NCBI GenBank assembly: GCA_018069465.1
Contig: JAGPUW010000008.1
Location: 124,001 to 188,000, forward strand
DNA: 64,000 nucleotides
Reading direction: 5' to 3'
Source: Gammaproteobacteria bacterium
Lineage (GTDB): Bacteria; Pseudomonadota; Gammaproteobacteria; Pseudomonadales; Porticoccaceae
Program-made: the position numbers and the translations under genes
Notes under the pieces: model-generated
What the model was told of the DNA's origin: nothing
What the model saw: only the letters and a program-made list of their open reading frames with translations
Database searches by the model: none
Part shown: positions 9,636 to 18,215 of the stretch, one piece after another
Position numbering within the stretch: position 1 is the first letter of the stretch
Layout of the letters: every line of letters begins with the position of its first letter

Positions 9636-10931
9636 TTAAAAGCGATAAGGCAGACGGAAGCTAAATTTGTAATCCGAACTGTCATTAGTCAAGCCAAGGC
9701 CAAGATTTGTCACCAGTGATAATCTATCCGTTAACGCATAAGTGACGCCAACGTCGAAGGTGCCAACTGAGGTGTCCGATCCCGTCACCTGCTGGGTTCT
9801 GCCACCTTTAGGGGTGATTTCAGCTTCGTCAAAAAAGCGCTGGGTGAAGGACATGCTGTAACTGGTTCTTTCATTGATAGCGAAAGCAATACCCAAACCT
9901 ATTTGTATAGAGTCACCAAGCTTGATCTCTCCCGGTTGATTGGGCGCGCCAGGGCTACTGCCCAAATCGCTAAAGCTCTCTTCAAAATAGTGAGTGTAGG
10001 CAATATTCGCAAAAAGAATGGCAGGGTCTGTGGTGGTAAGAAAAGACAGGCCCGTCGATAAAGACCAAACACCACTACCGGTGGGTAATTCATCGGGAAT
10101 TTGCAGATTGGTATTATCACCATCGGGATCACTGATTAAATCAATCCCGTAGGGTTCCTGACCAGTAGGCGCAGTCACACTTAGATTGAAGACAACGTCG
10201 GGGCGATCTATGGTTTCTGCCAGCAGGTGGTAACTCAGACCCAGGGAAATGTCGCCAAGATTACTATCGTCAACACTGGCTTCTGTGACCAATCGTGAAC
10301 CCAGCTCGGCACCACCAGAACGGGCAGTAGTCTCTCGGTAGATATAGGGTACCTCAAGACTTAGCTGTACCCTGTCAGAAAAACCCCAACGACCTACCAC
10401 TGATGTTTTAAAAATATCGGCTTCAATTTCGTCAATACTGATATCGCCGAGAAAAATAGCATCCAGCGCTAAAAAGCCATTGAGAACAAGCTGGCTTTGG
10501 TCAAAATGTGCATACTCAAAGCCCAGCTCCAGAGAAAACGTTTGATTAAATGCGGTGTGAACTTCTCGCTCAAGATCTGTAACACTGCGGCTAGCTTCAG
10601 GGGCTTTCTTGACCTTTATTTTTTTGGCTTGAGAACTAGCAACAGTGCTCACTTGTTGGCGTGCCGCAGGCACTGGCGCAGTGGCACGTGGAGCCGTTTT
10701 CTGGCCGGGTACTACCGTCATCAGCTCTTTCTCCAAGCGTTGAATCTGGCGCATCACCTGCTGATTGACGTTCTTTAATTGTTCAATTTCCTGCATTATT
10801 CGATCAATTTTATCAGTGTCAGGTTGGGCAATAGAGGCGCGCTCAGTCGTTGCTGGCACTTCTGCTGCTAACAATACGGCGCTCGGTAAAGCCAACATCG
10901 CGCCGAGAACAAGCCGGCTTTGCAATCGCAT
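9636..10931 (-). CDS. fapF: FapF-like outer-membrane amyloid secretion pore
   Basis: A 431-residue protein with signal peptide (1-22, MRLQSRLVLGAMLALPSAVLLA). A heptad-rich coiled coil (about 39-73, IDRIMQEIEQL...QIQRLEKEL) and a Pro/Ala/Lys linker (about 76-113) follow. From about 125 there is a long run of alternating beta strands ending in Phe. That architecture, and last place in a fapB-C-D-E-F order, fits FapF, the trimeric porin that exports amyloid subunits in Pseudomonas. The ATG at 10931 begins the signal peptide; AGAGGG is only four bases upstream. A TATAAT on the minus strand at 11062-11057 might give it an extra promoter, but no -35 match is seen. Confidence 0.75.
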   Translation of the reverse strand: MRLQSRLVLGAMLALPSAVLLAAEVPATTERASIAQPDTDKIDRIMQEIEQLKNVNQQVMRQIQRLEKELMTVVPGQKTAPRATAPVPAARQQVSTVASSQAKKIKVKKAPEASRSVTDLEREVHTAFNQTFSLELGFEYAHFDQSQLVLNGFLALDAIFLGDISIDEIEADIFKTSVVGRWGFSDRVQLSLEVPYIYRETTARSGGAELGSRLVTEASVDDSNLGDISLGLSYHLLAETIDRPDVVFNLSVTAPTGQEPYGIDLISDPDGDNTNLQIPDELPTGSGVWSLSTGLSFLTTTDPAILFANIAYTHYFEESFSDLGSSPGAPNQPGEIKLGDSIQIGLGIAFAINERTSYSMSFTQRFFDEAEITPKGGRTQQVTGSDTSVGTFDVGVTYALTDRLSLVTNLGLGLTNDSSDYKFSFRLPYRF

Positions 10932-11095
10932 AAAACCCTCTATCAAACTCTCAATGAGTAAGACTTTAACAATTGAGTAAGGCGAATAAAAGGCACTTCG
11001 CACTAAAAATAAAATCTTTACTTAATAGGCATGCGTTAATTTATATTTTTTTTAAAATTATAATCTGCCGTACTGTAAATCCACTTACGACGAGC

Positions 11096-11875
11096 CTATC
11101 GTCCCATTAAATTTCTAATGCCAAAATTAGTATTGTTAGTACGCAACTGCCAAGTATTATCAAAGGCTACGTCTAGCCTTACTGCGTTAACGATACTTTG
11201 GCCATTGCCGATAATATTTGCAGACTGTAGTAGCTGATTAGTATTAGACAAAGCATTATAGGAGAGTGCCTGAGTTACAACACCCTGGCCTGTGACTACC
11301 TTATACCCCAGGCTTTCATTACTGATGGAAAAGTCGGTAGTGATGCCACTACCCGTTTGATAAGTATGGCGACCAAGGGGGAGATCCTGTGCTTCACTCG
11401 ATGTCACAGTATTATTTGAATCAATAACGTTTATTGCGACCTTATTGTGAACAGCATTATCAATACCACTGACTTGTATGCTCTGTACGGCACCACTAAT
11501 TTGTTCTAGAGCCGGGTTAACTTCTGCCTCATTTACCAAGCTATTGTCTACCTCTTCACCGAGGGATCCGGTTCTTGTTATCCGTAAATTGGGTGTATCT
11601 CCATTCACCTGAACAGCAATACTCATACCCACATTGTGAGCACGTCGAGCGGGCGTCGCCCATTGCGTTGTCATGGACAAACCGAAATACTGAACCCGCG
11701 AACGAGAAACATACATGCCACGTATTGCTGACAACTCGGCCTCGGATAACTCAGTAAAGAACAAGCTACCAGCGAAAGTTCCAGAGGGCATTGTCGCAAT
11801 CAAAACGAGCAGTATGATCGGAAATTTGTGAAAATTCCTTCTGCTACTCGCTGCTGAAACAGGGTTGTAACTCAT
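11096..11875 (-). CDS. fapE: FapE-position exported amyloid accessory protein
   Basis: A 259-residue protein with a signal segment (about residues 20-35, PIILLVLIATMPSGTFA) followed by ELSEAELSAIRGMYVSRSRVQYFGLSM. This start, the size and its place between the C39-like and the porin genes fit FapE, a minor fibre component thought to be co-exported in the Pseudomonas system. No CxxC motif is seen, unlike Pseudomonas FapE as I recall it. Start ATG 11875 has a perfect AGGAGG seven bases upstream and follows the fapD-like stop by 26 bases. Assignment rests mainly on context. Confidence 0.6.
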   Translation of the reverse strand: MSYNPVSAASSRRNFHKFPIILLVLIATMPSGTFAGSLFFTELSEAELSAIRGMYVSRSRVQYFGLSMTTQWATPARRAHNVGMSIAVQVNGDTPNLRITRTGSLGEEVDNSLVNEAEVNPALEQISGAVQSIQVSGIDNAVHNKVAINVIDSNNTVTSSEAQDLPLGRHTYQTGSGITTDFSISNESLGYKVVTGQGVVTQALSYNALSNTNQLLQSANIIGNGQSIVNAVRLDVAFDNTWQLRTNNTNFGIRNLMGR

Positions 11876-11901
11876 CCGAAACCCTCCTTTTACACTCAAT
11901 C

Positions 11902-12639
11902 TTAAAATAGATCAGCGTGTGTAAAGCCATAGTCAAGCAAGTCACTATTTGTTACCGGTGCTTTGCCAAACAAAAATTTGCGCGCCGTCAAAGCCTTCTT
12001 GGGCTGACTGAGCACGGTTCTTTTATCAAAGCCTTTTCCTACAACGGCAAAAATAGAGCCGCTCCAGCCAGTAATGAATTCGTCGCGGTTCATTACCCGG
12101 TTACCCAGTGCAGGATCACCAATATAAACCTCATCACCAACAACTCGCTTTAATACGACAAAGTGGTGATAACCACGAATATTGACTCGCACAATTGTGG
12201 GTATTTTAACTTCATCAAGTTTATCAGCGGATATTCTATAACCCCTGCCACGCAAACCCAGGGTATGCACATATTTGCGAATATCTAATAAAGAAAAACC
12301 TTTTTCTTTTACAACTGCTTCATTGCTCACTTTCGCAAGACCTTTCAGAACATCTAGCTCATCCACATCAATGTGATAGGCATATTGAAGTATGGTTGTG
12401 AGGGCAGCCGCACCACAGCTAAAGTCATATTTTTGCTCCACCAGGTTTTCAAACTTTCTCTCCCTCATGCTGACAACCTTTTTGCTAAAGTGACTAATGC
12501 TCGCAAGGTTGTAAAAATTCATAGTGGCTGCAGAAGCCTGTGGCGTTACTGTTAAAAATAACAGCCCTACAATGCCAGTTATTCTTAAATACTGATGAAA
12601 AGAATGAGGAAGTACTTGTTGCCGATTTACGTCTAACAA
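11902..12639 (-). CDS. fapD: FapD-like C39-family peptidase
   Basis: A 245-residue exported protein (hydrophobic signal near residues 19-37). It has a C39 papain-like peptidase domain: Cys75 in DFSCGAAALTTIL, His159 in GYHHFVVLK and Asp175 in IGDPALG form the expected triad. FapD has this fold and is needed for amyloid export. The start is uncertain. The frame is open to a GTG at 12678, but that codon lies inside a terminator-like hairpin. The TTG at 12639, with AAGGA seven bases upstream, lies just after the hairpin and is preferred. Confidence 0.75.
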   Translation of the reverse strand: MLDVNRQQVLPHSFHQYLRITGIVGLLFLTVTPQASAATMNFYNLASISHFSKKVVSMRERKFENLVEQKYDFSCGAAALTTILQYAYHIDVDELDVLKGLAKVSNEAVVKEKGFSLLDIRKYVHTLGLRGRGYRISADKLDEVKIPTIVRVNIRGYHHFVVLKRVVGDEVYIGDPALGNRVMNRDEFITGWSGSIFAVVGKGFDKRTVLSQPKKALTARKFLFGKAPVTNSDLLDYGFTHADLF

Positions 12640-12661
12640 AACAGCATCCTTAATCTTGAGC

Positions 12662-12699
12662 AAAAAAGCGGGTGTCACCCAAAAGCGAATAGCACCCGC
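12662..12699 (-). terminator. Terminator-like attenuator between fapC- and fapD-like genes
   Basis: Read on the minus strand, GCGGGTG (12699-12693) and CACCCGC (12674-12668) pair around an 18-base loop and are followed at once by six U (12667-12662). This is an intrinsic-terminator shape directly after the fapC-like stop at 12727. Partial read-through would give much more fibre subunit than export machinery. Confidence 0.65.
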
Positions 12700-12726
12700 C
12701 TGACCTTATAGCCTATTAAGCAATGC

Positions 12727-14994
12727 TTAAGGAGCTATAGAAGGCGTTCTTGCAGAAGCAATCGACAAGGCATTACCCTGAAGATTGTTACTACCGGCGG
12801 CCACATTGACACCTATGTTACCGCTGGCATTTGCGAAGGCATTGCCACCAAGAGTTGCATCGTTAAGATGGCCTTGCTGAAATACCATTTGCATCTGCGT
12901 AGTAGGGGGAACAGTCGTGTCGTCAAGGACAACAGTAGTTTCCTCATACCAACCAACGTTGTCAGTAGTATTAGCCGTAGCCATTTGGAATGATGTTGTT
13001 GTCGCAGTAGCCTGTGACGCATCACCAGAGGCGATTGCCAACTGGTTACCCTGGGCATTGCTATTACCAGCAGCCACGTTGACACCAATATTACCAGCAG
13101 CATTGACAGCTATATCGCTACCCAATGTCGCCGTATTGGTGGAACCCGTGTTAAAGGTGGTATTACCCACAGCGTACTGCTTAGAGAAAGTTTCAGCATC
13201 TAAAGAAGCGCCAAAGACCAGAGTCGCATCAACACTCGCGTTCATGTTGTAGGACTCATCCGCGAAGGCTCCACTGCTCTCACTGCTTTCTGAAGCACTG
13301 GCGCTTTGCTCTTGCTGCTCTTCTGAAGACTCACTTGCTGAATTTTCAGAAGACTCGGAAGCGGAATCAGCTGCATAGCTATCTTCCTGATTTGCAGCAT
13401 GCGAACTATCTGCACTTTCTTCACCGCTGATAGAAAGGTCGGCTGCGTAGCTATCCTCATCGTGTACAGCATGATCACTGGCAGTGCTTTGTTCAGCAGA
13501 AATCGCTCCGTCAACGGCGTAGCTTTCTTCTTGGTGTAGAGCATGATCACTGGCAGAATTACTCGCTGAGTCGGAGGCACTTTCTGCGCTAGACGCAGTA
13601 TCAGCTGTGTTTGAAACACTGATATCACGGCTTGCATCGGACTGTGCACTTGAAGCATGTTCCTCAGCAGATGCACCCTCTAGAGCAGCTTCACTTTGAG
13701 ATGCGCTATTGGAATCATCCGAGCTTGAATATGCACTACTGTCCTGACCTGTAGACTCAGAATTGTCGGCATCCCACCAGGACGTAGAGCTTGATCCACT
13801 CGCTTCAGATGAATCTTCAGTAGAGCCCGTACCATTCACAGTCAAATCTGCTTCAACACCGACGGTGGCATCAGCCGCAAAAGAGTCGCTTGCTGACGAT
13901 GTATTACCAGCACCATCATCACTTGCACTTGCGGAATCAGAGGCCGTTGCCGCATTGGCATCGAGTGTTGCATTCACCGTCAATGAGGCATCACCACTAA
14001 CAGAATAACCTTCTGCATCGGTATAGGATGAGCTATCTTCTTCGTGGTGCTCATGGATATTGCTAACGTCATTAGAAATAACATTAGAACCATCTGTTGA
14101 ACTTACTGAGCTTGAGCCAGCAGATTCACTTCCCGAAGCACTTCCTGATGCACTTGCTGAGCTACTGTCAGACCAGCTGTCAGACGCACTTACAGATGCG
14201 CTACCTACATCGCTTAAGGCGGTACTGGAGGACATGCTCTCAGCCGCACTGTCAGTAGCATTCGTAGAATTGCTGCTAGTATCGTCCAATGAAGCTGAAC
14301 CCGCAGCACTTTGGGATGCGCTTAGCGAAGCATTAGATGAAGTGCTACTAGAGTCATCGGATGATGCAGAACCGGCGGCACTTTCTGTATAACTGGCAGC
14401 TGCATTGTAGGAAGCGCTGCTAGATTCATCCCATGATGCTGACCCAGAGGTGCTATCAGAGGCACTTTCTGAAGAGGCTGCAGCTGCATTTTTAGAAGAC
14501 CCAGAAGCAGAAGATGCCGAGGCGCTTTGCGATTGACTAGATGAAGCATCTTCATTCCAGCCGGAAGCCGCTGATTCGCTCAGGTCGGCATGGAAAGTAG
14601 CGGTAATACCTTCAGACTCGGCAGTAGCAATCGACGTGGAATTCTGCTGTATATTATTATCACCAGCAGCGACGTTGAGACCAATGTTACCACTGGCACT
14701 GTCCAGCGCATTGCCATCGACTAAAGCACTATTCGTAGAATCTGGCCCGTTAGTTACCTGGTTATTGTTGGTGTCCTGAACCAGGTCAGACACGGCCATG
14801 GCCGATGAATCGACCATGATCAGACCCAATGAAAGAATCTCACCATTTATTGACGTATTTTGAGATACGTTGATGTTTTTATTGATAGAGACATTATCGT
14901 CGCCGCCGTTATACATGCCATCTTCAGCATAAGCAGCACTGACACCCATTGCCGTAGCAATTGCGATACTAAGTGGTAACTTTGTAAATTTCAT
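12727..14994 (-). CDS. fapC: FapC-like major functional-amyloid subunit
   Basis: A 755-residue exported protein with signal peptide MKFTKLPLSIAIATAMGVSAAYA. Three amyloid repeats of about 34 residues share the core SGNIGVNVAAG-x-x-N-x-Q-x-N (near residues 90-123, 622-656 and 713-746). The first and second are separated by about 480 residues that are almost entirely Ser, Ala, Asp and Glu; the second and third by about 55. The R1-L1-R2-L2-R3 plan is that of Pseudomonas FapC, but the first linker is very long. No C-terminal CxxC is seen. ATG 14994 is chosen over the GTG at 15003 because GAGGAG lies ten bases upstream. Confidence 0.82.
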   Translation of the reverse strand: MKFTKLPLSIAIATAMGVSAAYAEDGMYNGGDDNVSINKNINVSQNTSINGEILSLGLIMVDSSAMAVSDLVQDTNNNQVTNGPDSTNSALVDGNALDSASGNIGLNVAAGDNNIQQNSTSIATAESEGITATFHADLSESAASGWNEDASSSQSQSASASSASGSSKNAAAASSESASDSTSGSASWDESSSASYNAAASYTESAAGSASSDDSSSTSSNASLSASQSAAGSASLDDTSSNSTNATDSAAESMSSSTALSDVGSASVSASDSWSDSSSASASGSASGSESAGSSSVSSTDGSNVISNDVSNIHEHHEEDSSSYTDAEGYSVSGDASLTVNATLDANAATASDSASASDDGAGNTSSASDSFAADATVGVEADLTVNGTGSTEDSSEASGSSSTSWWDADNSESTGQDSSAYSSSDDSNSASQSEAALEGASAEEHASSAQSDASRDISVSNTADTASSAESASDSASNSASDHALHQEESYAVDGAISAEQSTASDHAVHDEDSYAADLSISGEESADSSHAANQEDSYAADSASESSENSASESSEEQQEQSASASESSESSGAFADESYNMNASVDATLVFGASLDAETFSKQYAVGNTTFNTGSTNTATLGSDIAVNAAGNIGVNVAAGNSNAQGNQLAIASGDASQATATTTSFQMATANTTDNVGWYEETTVVLDDTTVPPTTQMQMVFQQGHLNDATLGGNAFANASGNIGVNVAAGSNNLQGNALSIASARTPSIAP

Positions 14995-15048
14995 AATATG
15001 CACACTCCTCTAATGTTTGTGCGGTTTTTTACCCTGGCGGTGAAACAA

Positions 15049-15849
15049 TTATTTGCTCACCGACATCGTAAAACTGTTGCTCGTCAGGTTTCCTGTACCT
15101 GCGGCTTGGTTAACCTGAATAACGCCCCGCGCACCATTAAAGGCACGCGTTGAGAGGCCCGTAACGGCGTCAACCTGAGCTGTACTCCCGGCCTGCGCAG
15201 ATAGACTCAAGCCTGCTGCCTGCGACTCACCCAGTAGCTGGGCATCATCCATTTCCACAATCGCGAATGGTCTTGATCCGCCTACAGCGACAGCCATAGC
15301 GTTGAGCTGAGCGTTATCAGCACCGGCAGATTGATTAACAGAGGTCATACCTCGGGCACCATTGAAAGCACCTGGGCCAATTTTGGCTGACACTATGTGC
15401 CTATTTTTAAAGGAGGGATTATCTGTGTGCTGCGTGCTTTTTACTTTGGCGAAAGAGCTAAGGACCTGGCTGTCAATTATTGCTACCGCAGCAGAGTTTT
15501 GCTGGAGGTTAGCTGTACCCGCCGTAACATTGACACGAGTTATTCCCGATACATTTTGAAATGCACTTTGAATATTACTGTTTGAAATAGAAGTGAGCTG
15601 TTGATGCTCAAGGTCAGAAAGCGGATCGGCAAAGGCCGGGCTTATAGACCCGAAACAAAACAAAATGAAAGGACTTGAAAATAGGGAGTGCTTAAGTAAC
15701 CGTGAAATAGTCAATTTTTTAAATATCTTCACACGATCAATTGGAGAACAACATTGAACAGTATTGAGATCCGTTTTAGATCTAATAACATCTCTTAACA
15801 AAATTCGGCTAACGACAACGGTGCAAAATTTATATCGATAATCCTTCAT
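15049..15849 (-). CDS. fapB: FapB-like minor amyloid subunit
   Basis: A 266-residue protein with three short amyloid repeats: VSGITRVNVTAGTANLQQNSAA, ARGMTSVNQSAGADNAQLN and ARGVIQVNQAAGTGNLTSNS, separated by short linkers. This resembles FapB, the presumed nucleator. The signal segment (LFSSPFILFCFGSISPAFA) ends near residue 75, so the start at ATG 15849 leaves a basic N-terminal extension of about 50 residues; an AGGGGG eight bases upstream supports that ATG. An in-frame GTG at 15732 would shorten the extension but has no clear ribosome site. First gene of the operon, 54 bases before fapC. Confidence 0.72.
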   Translation of the reverse strand: MKDYRYKFCTVVVSRILLRDVIRSKTDLNTVQCCSPIDRVKIFKKLTISRLLKHSLFSSPFILFCFGSISPAFADPLSDLEHQQLTSISNSNIQSAFQNVSGITRVNVTAGTANLQQNSAAVAIIDSQVLSSFAKVKSTQHTDNPSFKNRHIVSAKIGPGAFNGARGMTSVNQSAGADNAQLNAMAVAVGGSRPFAIVEMDDAQLLGESQAAGLSLSAQAGSTAQVDAVTGLSTRAFNGARGVIQVNQAAGTGNLTSNSFTMSVSK

Positions 15850-15994
15850 CCACAAAGCCCCCTATGCAATCCTACAAAGCAAGTATCGAGTCCCCAGGCT
15901 GTTTTATATTTTTTGAAATCCAGCCTACATTGAGACCCAGGCAACTGTAAGAACTGTCAGTTGACTAACCTGCGCTACTCCTGTAGCTAACAAA

Positions 15995-16010
15995 TGCAAA
16001 TAGAGTGCCA
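15995..16010 (-). promoter_or_regulatory. Sigma-54 (RpoN) promoter of the amyloid operon
   Basis: On the minus strand the sequence TGGCACTCTATTTGCA matches the sigma-54 consensus TGGCAC-N5-TTGCA without mismatch. The -24 GG (16009-16008) and -12 GC (15997-15996) are ten bases apart as required. It points into the fapB-like gene, whose ATG is about 145 bases downstream. Confidence 0.88.
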
Positions 16011-16078
16011 TCTTTATAAGTCTATGTTTTTAATGGGTTTAATATAATTACCACCTTTGCCTTCCCAGGTAATCGCTC

Positions 16079-16110
16079 AATAAGTTGTCTCAAGGTTGTG
16101 ACAACTTATT
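16079..16110. promoter_or_regulatory. Inverted repeat, candidate enhancer (UAS) for the sigma-54 activator
   Basis: Perfect 11-bp arms AATAAGTTGTC (16079-16089) and GACAACTTATT (16100-16110) around a 10-base spacer, centred about 85 bases upstream of the -24 element. Dyads at this distance are typical binding sites for sigma-54 activators. On the minus strand no U-tract follows it, so it is not a terminator for the activator gene. Confidence 0.6.
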
Positions 16111-16428
16111 TACAAAAAAAAATATTACCTATAGTTTACAAAGAGTTAATGGCGAATCACTACCTGACGATATTTTTTACAGCAGTAACACTGACGTGAC
16201 AGTCAATTGAAAGGAAGTTGCAAGGGAGTGTGATGAAAACTACGGGCGAGACCCAGTGATGTTGCCAAGAGTGAAAACAGCCATGGTTAGACATAGCCTC
16301 TAGCGCCAATAGTAGTAGGGGGTATTAGCAGGGGTTAACTACGCCTAGATGAGGGGAAAAGTCTTTCTAAAGATTAACGAAAACATTAAACAAGGAGCTT
16401 AAGTCGTTACAATAAAAGATATAAATGG

Positions 16429-17799
16429 CTAAATCGTAGCTGTATTCGAGCTGGCGGGCTCAATTTTATGTTTGCCCAATAAACGGTAGAGCGTCATACG
16501 AGAAACACCAAGCTGCTTCGCCGCTTTTGAAACATTGTGATTATTAGCGGCAAGGGTATCGACTACAGTAAGCTTTTCAGCCAGATCGCGAGCCTCAGCA
16601 AGGTTGCGAACGCCAGCCTGCTTAGGTATATCGCAAGGCAATAAACCAAGATCGCTGGCTAAAACAAGATTGGACTCAGATAACACAGCTGCTTTTCTTA
16701 TTCTGTTCATCAACTCCCTTATGTTGCCAGGCCATGTGTGGGATTTTAGGGCGTCCATGGCCTCTTTTGAAAAACCTTTAACCACGCCAAGGCCTTCATT
16801 TCTGTATTTTTTCAAAAAATGTCTTGCCAGAAGTTCGATATCGCCAGACCGTTCAACTAGAGCTGGGGAGTGTATTTGCAATACATTTAATCGATAAAAC
16901 AAATCGGGACGAAATGTTCCCTTTGCTATGCCCTCCTCTAAATTAATATGGCTAGCGGCAATTACCCTGACATCCACATGCCTGGCCTCGGCCAGTCCAA
17001 CAGGGTTTATCGTCCCTTCCTGTAGAAATCTCAAAATTTTAACTTGTTGAGTTAAAGGCAAATCTCCAATTTCATCAAGAAACAATGTTCCCTTTTGAGC
17101 CAGTTCTATTTTGCCCACTTTATTTCCATCGGCACCAGTGAAGGCGCCTTTCACATAACCAAAAAGCTCGGACTCAACAAGGTTTTCAGGGATGGCACCA
17201 CAATTAACCACGACAAAGGGCTGTGCTGCCCGCGCTGATTGCTGGTGTAGAGTTTGTGCTATTAGTTCTTTGCCGGTTCCACTTTTACCACTAATCAAAA
17301 TTGGCGCATCTGTCGCTGCGAGCTTGGGAATAAGCCTGTAGATTTCCTTCATTGCAGGACAATTGCCTACGATTTTCTCACAAATCAGATGGTCACTCTG
17401 GTAAGTGCGCCTACGCAGCTCAGCCATTCCATATAGGTGGCCAAAAACTGCAAGCAGGCTTTGTTTGGAGCTCATTATTGGCAGGCTTATATAATCGACG
17501 GCGTAACGAGCCAGAAGGTCTTTGTGCGCTGGAGAATCGAGCTGTTTAGCGGTCACAACGGCCACCCAGTCAATTTCACTCACCTTGCACAGCTGAGATT
17601 CAAACTTATCGAGCAAAGCTGGGTCGTTGATAACATCATCTGACACCAGGAAAATTCCCAGTAAGTATTCTGAATAGTTTTCACGAATGCCATCCCACTC
17701 GCCAAACCTTTCCACTTGCCACTGTGAAAGCAAACCAAGTACTTGATCAACCAAGATCTCGTTGATATCCGCTTGTGCGAATAAAGCGATCTTTCTCAT
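16429..17799 (-). CDS. VpsR-like sigma-54-dependent transcriptional activator
   Basis: A 456-residue enhancer-binding protein. Residues 1-115 form a receiver-like domain with no obvious phospho-acceptor pattern, similar to the VpsR N-terminus. An AAA+ domain follows with Walker A GKSGTGKE (171-178), GAFTGA (218-223, contacts sigma-54) and Walker B LFLDE (239-243). A Fis-type HTH closes the protein (NVSKAAKQLGVSRMTLYRLL, about 425-445). The intact GAFTGA means it should drive sigma-54 promoters, and the perfect one just downstream is the obvious target. VpsR itself responds to c-di-GMP; whether this protein does is inference. ATG 17799, with GGGAGGG upstream, is preferred to the GTG at 17817. 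Confidence 0.85.
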   Translation of the reverse strand: MRKIALFAQADINEILVDQVLGLLSQWQVERFGEWDGIRENYSEYLLGIFLVSDDVINDPALLDKFESQLCKVSEIDWVAVVTAKQLDSPAHKDLLARYAVDYISLPIMSSKQSLLAVFGHLYGMAELRRRTYQSDHLICEKIVGNCPAMKEIYRLIPKLAATDAPILISGKSGTGKELIAQTLHQQSARAAQPFVVVNCGAIPENLVESELFGYVKGAFTGADGNKVGKIELAQKGTLFLDEIGDLPLTQQVKILRFLQEGTINPVGLAEARHVDVRVIAASHINLEEGIAKGTFRPDLFYRLNVLQIHSPALVERSGDIELLARHFLKKYRNEGLGVVKGFSKEAMDALKSHTWPGNIRELMNRIRKAAVLSESNLVLASDLGLLPCDIPKQAGVRNLAEARDLAEKLTVVDTLAANNHNVSKAAKQLGVSRMTLYRLLGKHKIEPASSNTATI

Positions 17800-18215
17800 A
17801 CGCCCTCCCTGAGCCACGCCATAAACAACTAGTAATCAGGTCGATTAAGCAACGCACAAAATTACGGAACAGAATAATTTTCGTCGGCTTTTCGAAGTTA
17901 TTTTATACTTTTCCTGCTTACAGTTTAGCTTTGCTTAAGCGACCATAACAAAGAATTATGACAAATGTCACCGACTGTCGGAGCTTATTATGTTTTAACT
18001 TGGCTGTTTTCTCATCATTAGGACATTATTTTTTGGCCGAAAGGCCATCGGCTGGCTCGCAACAACTGATGTGAGCAGATAAAAAATATTAAACGTTAGA
18101 TGCTTTTTTGGCCCTGTAAACATAGCCAGATAATGCTCACCTAGCTAGTACGCCGCCAAGGGGCATGGGCGTTGAGGGCGCCAGCTGTCTCACCAGCACC
18201 CTGATGAAAAAACAA
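17800..18215. other. Intergenic, no gene seen
   Basis: About 416 AT-rich bases between the Rieske oxygenase stop and the activator start, both on the minus strand. No convincing open frame, sigma-54 site or terminator was found. It should contain the activator promoter. Confidence 0.5.

Larger units (their letters stand above)
15850..16428. other. Leader and control region of the amyloid operon
   Basis: No gene is supported in these 579 bases. They hold the sigma-54 promoter and inverted repeat listed separately, an expected 5' leader of roughly 130 bases before the fapB-like gene, and an AT-rich tract near 16111-16140. The bases just after the activator stop (16429) show no terminator-like hairpin, so activator transcripts could run into the operon. 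Confidence 0.6.

Noticed and set aside
13242-14555. Several open frames on both strands inside the fapC-like gene
   Set aside because: They are shadows of the low-complexity Ser/Ala codons, with repetitive Leu/Met/Pro-rich translations and no ribosome sites.
16079-16110. The dyad as a terminator of the activator gene
   Set aside because: On the minus strand the T-run comes before the hairpin and not after it, and it is over 300 bases from the stop codon.
18040-18060. GGCC-GAAA-GGCC hairpin as a terminator
   Set aside because: Only four base pairs, and no U-tract follows on either strand.
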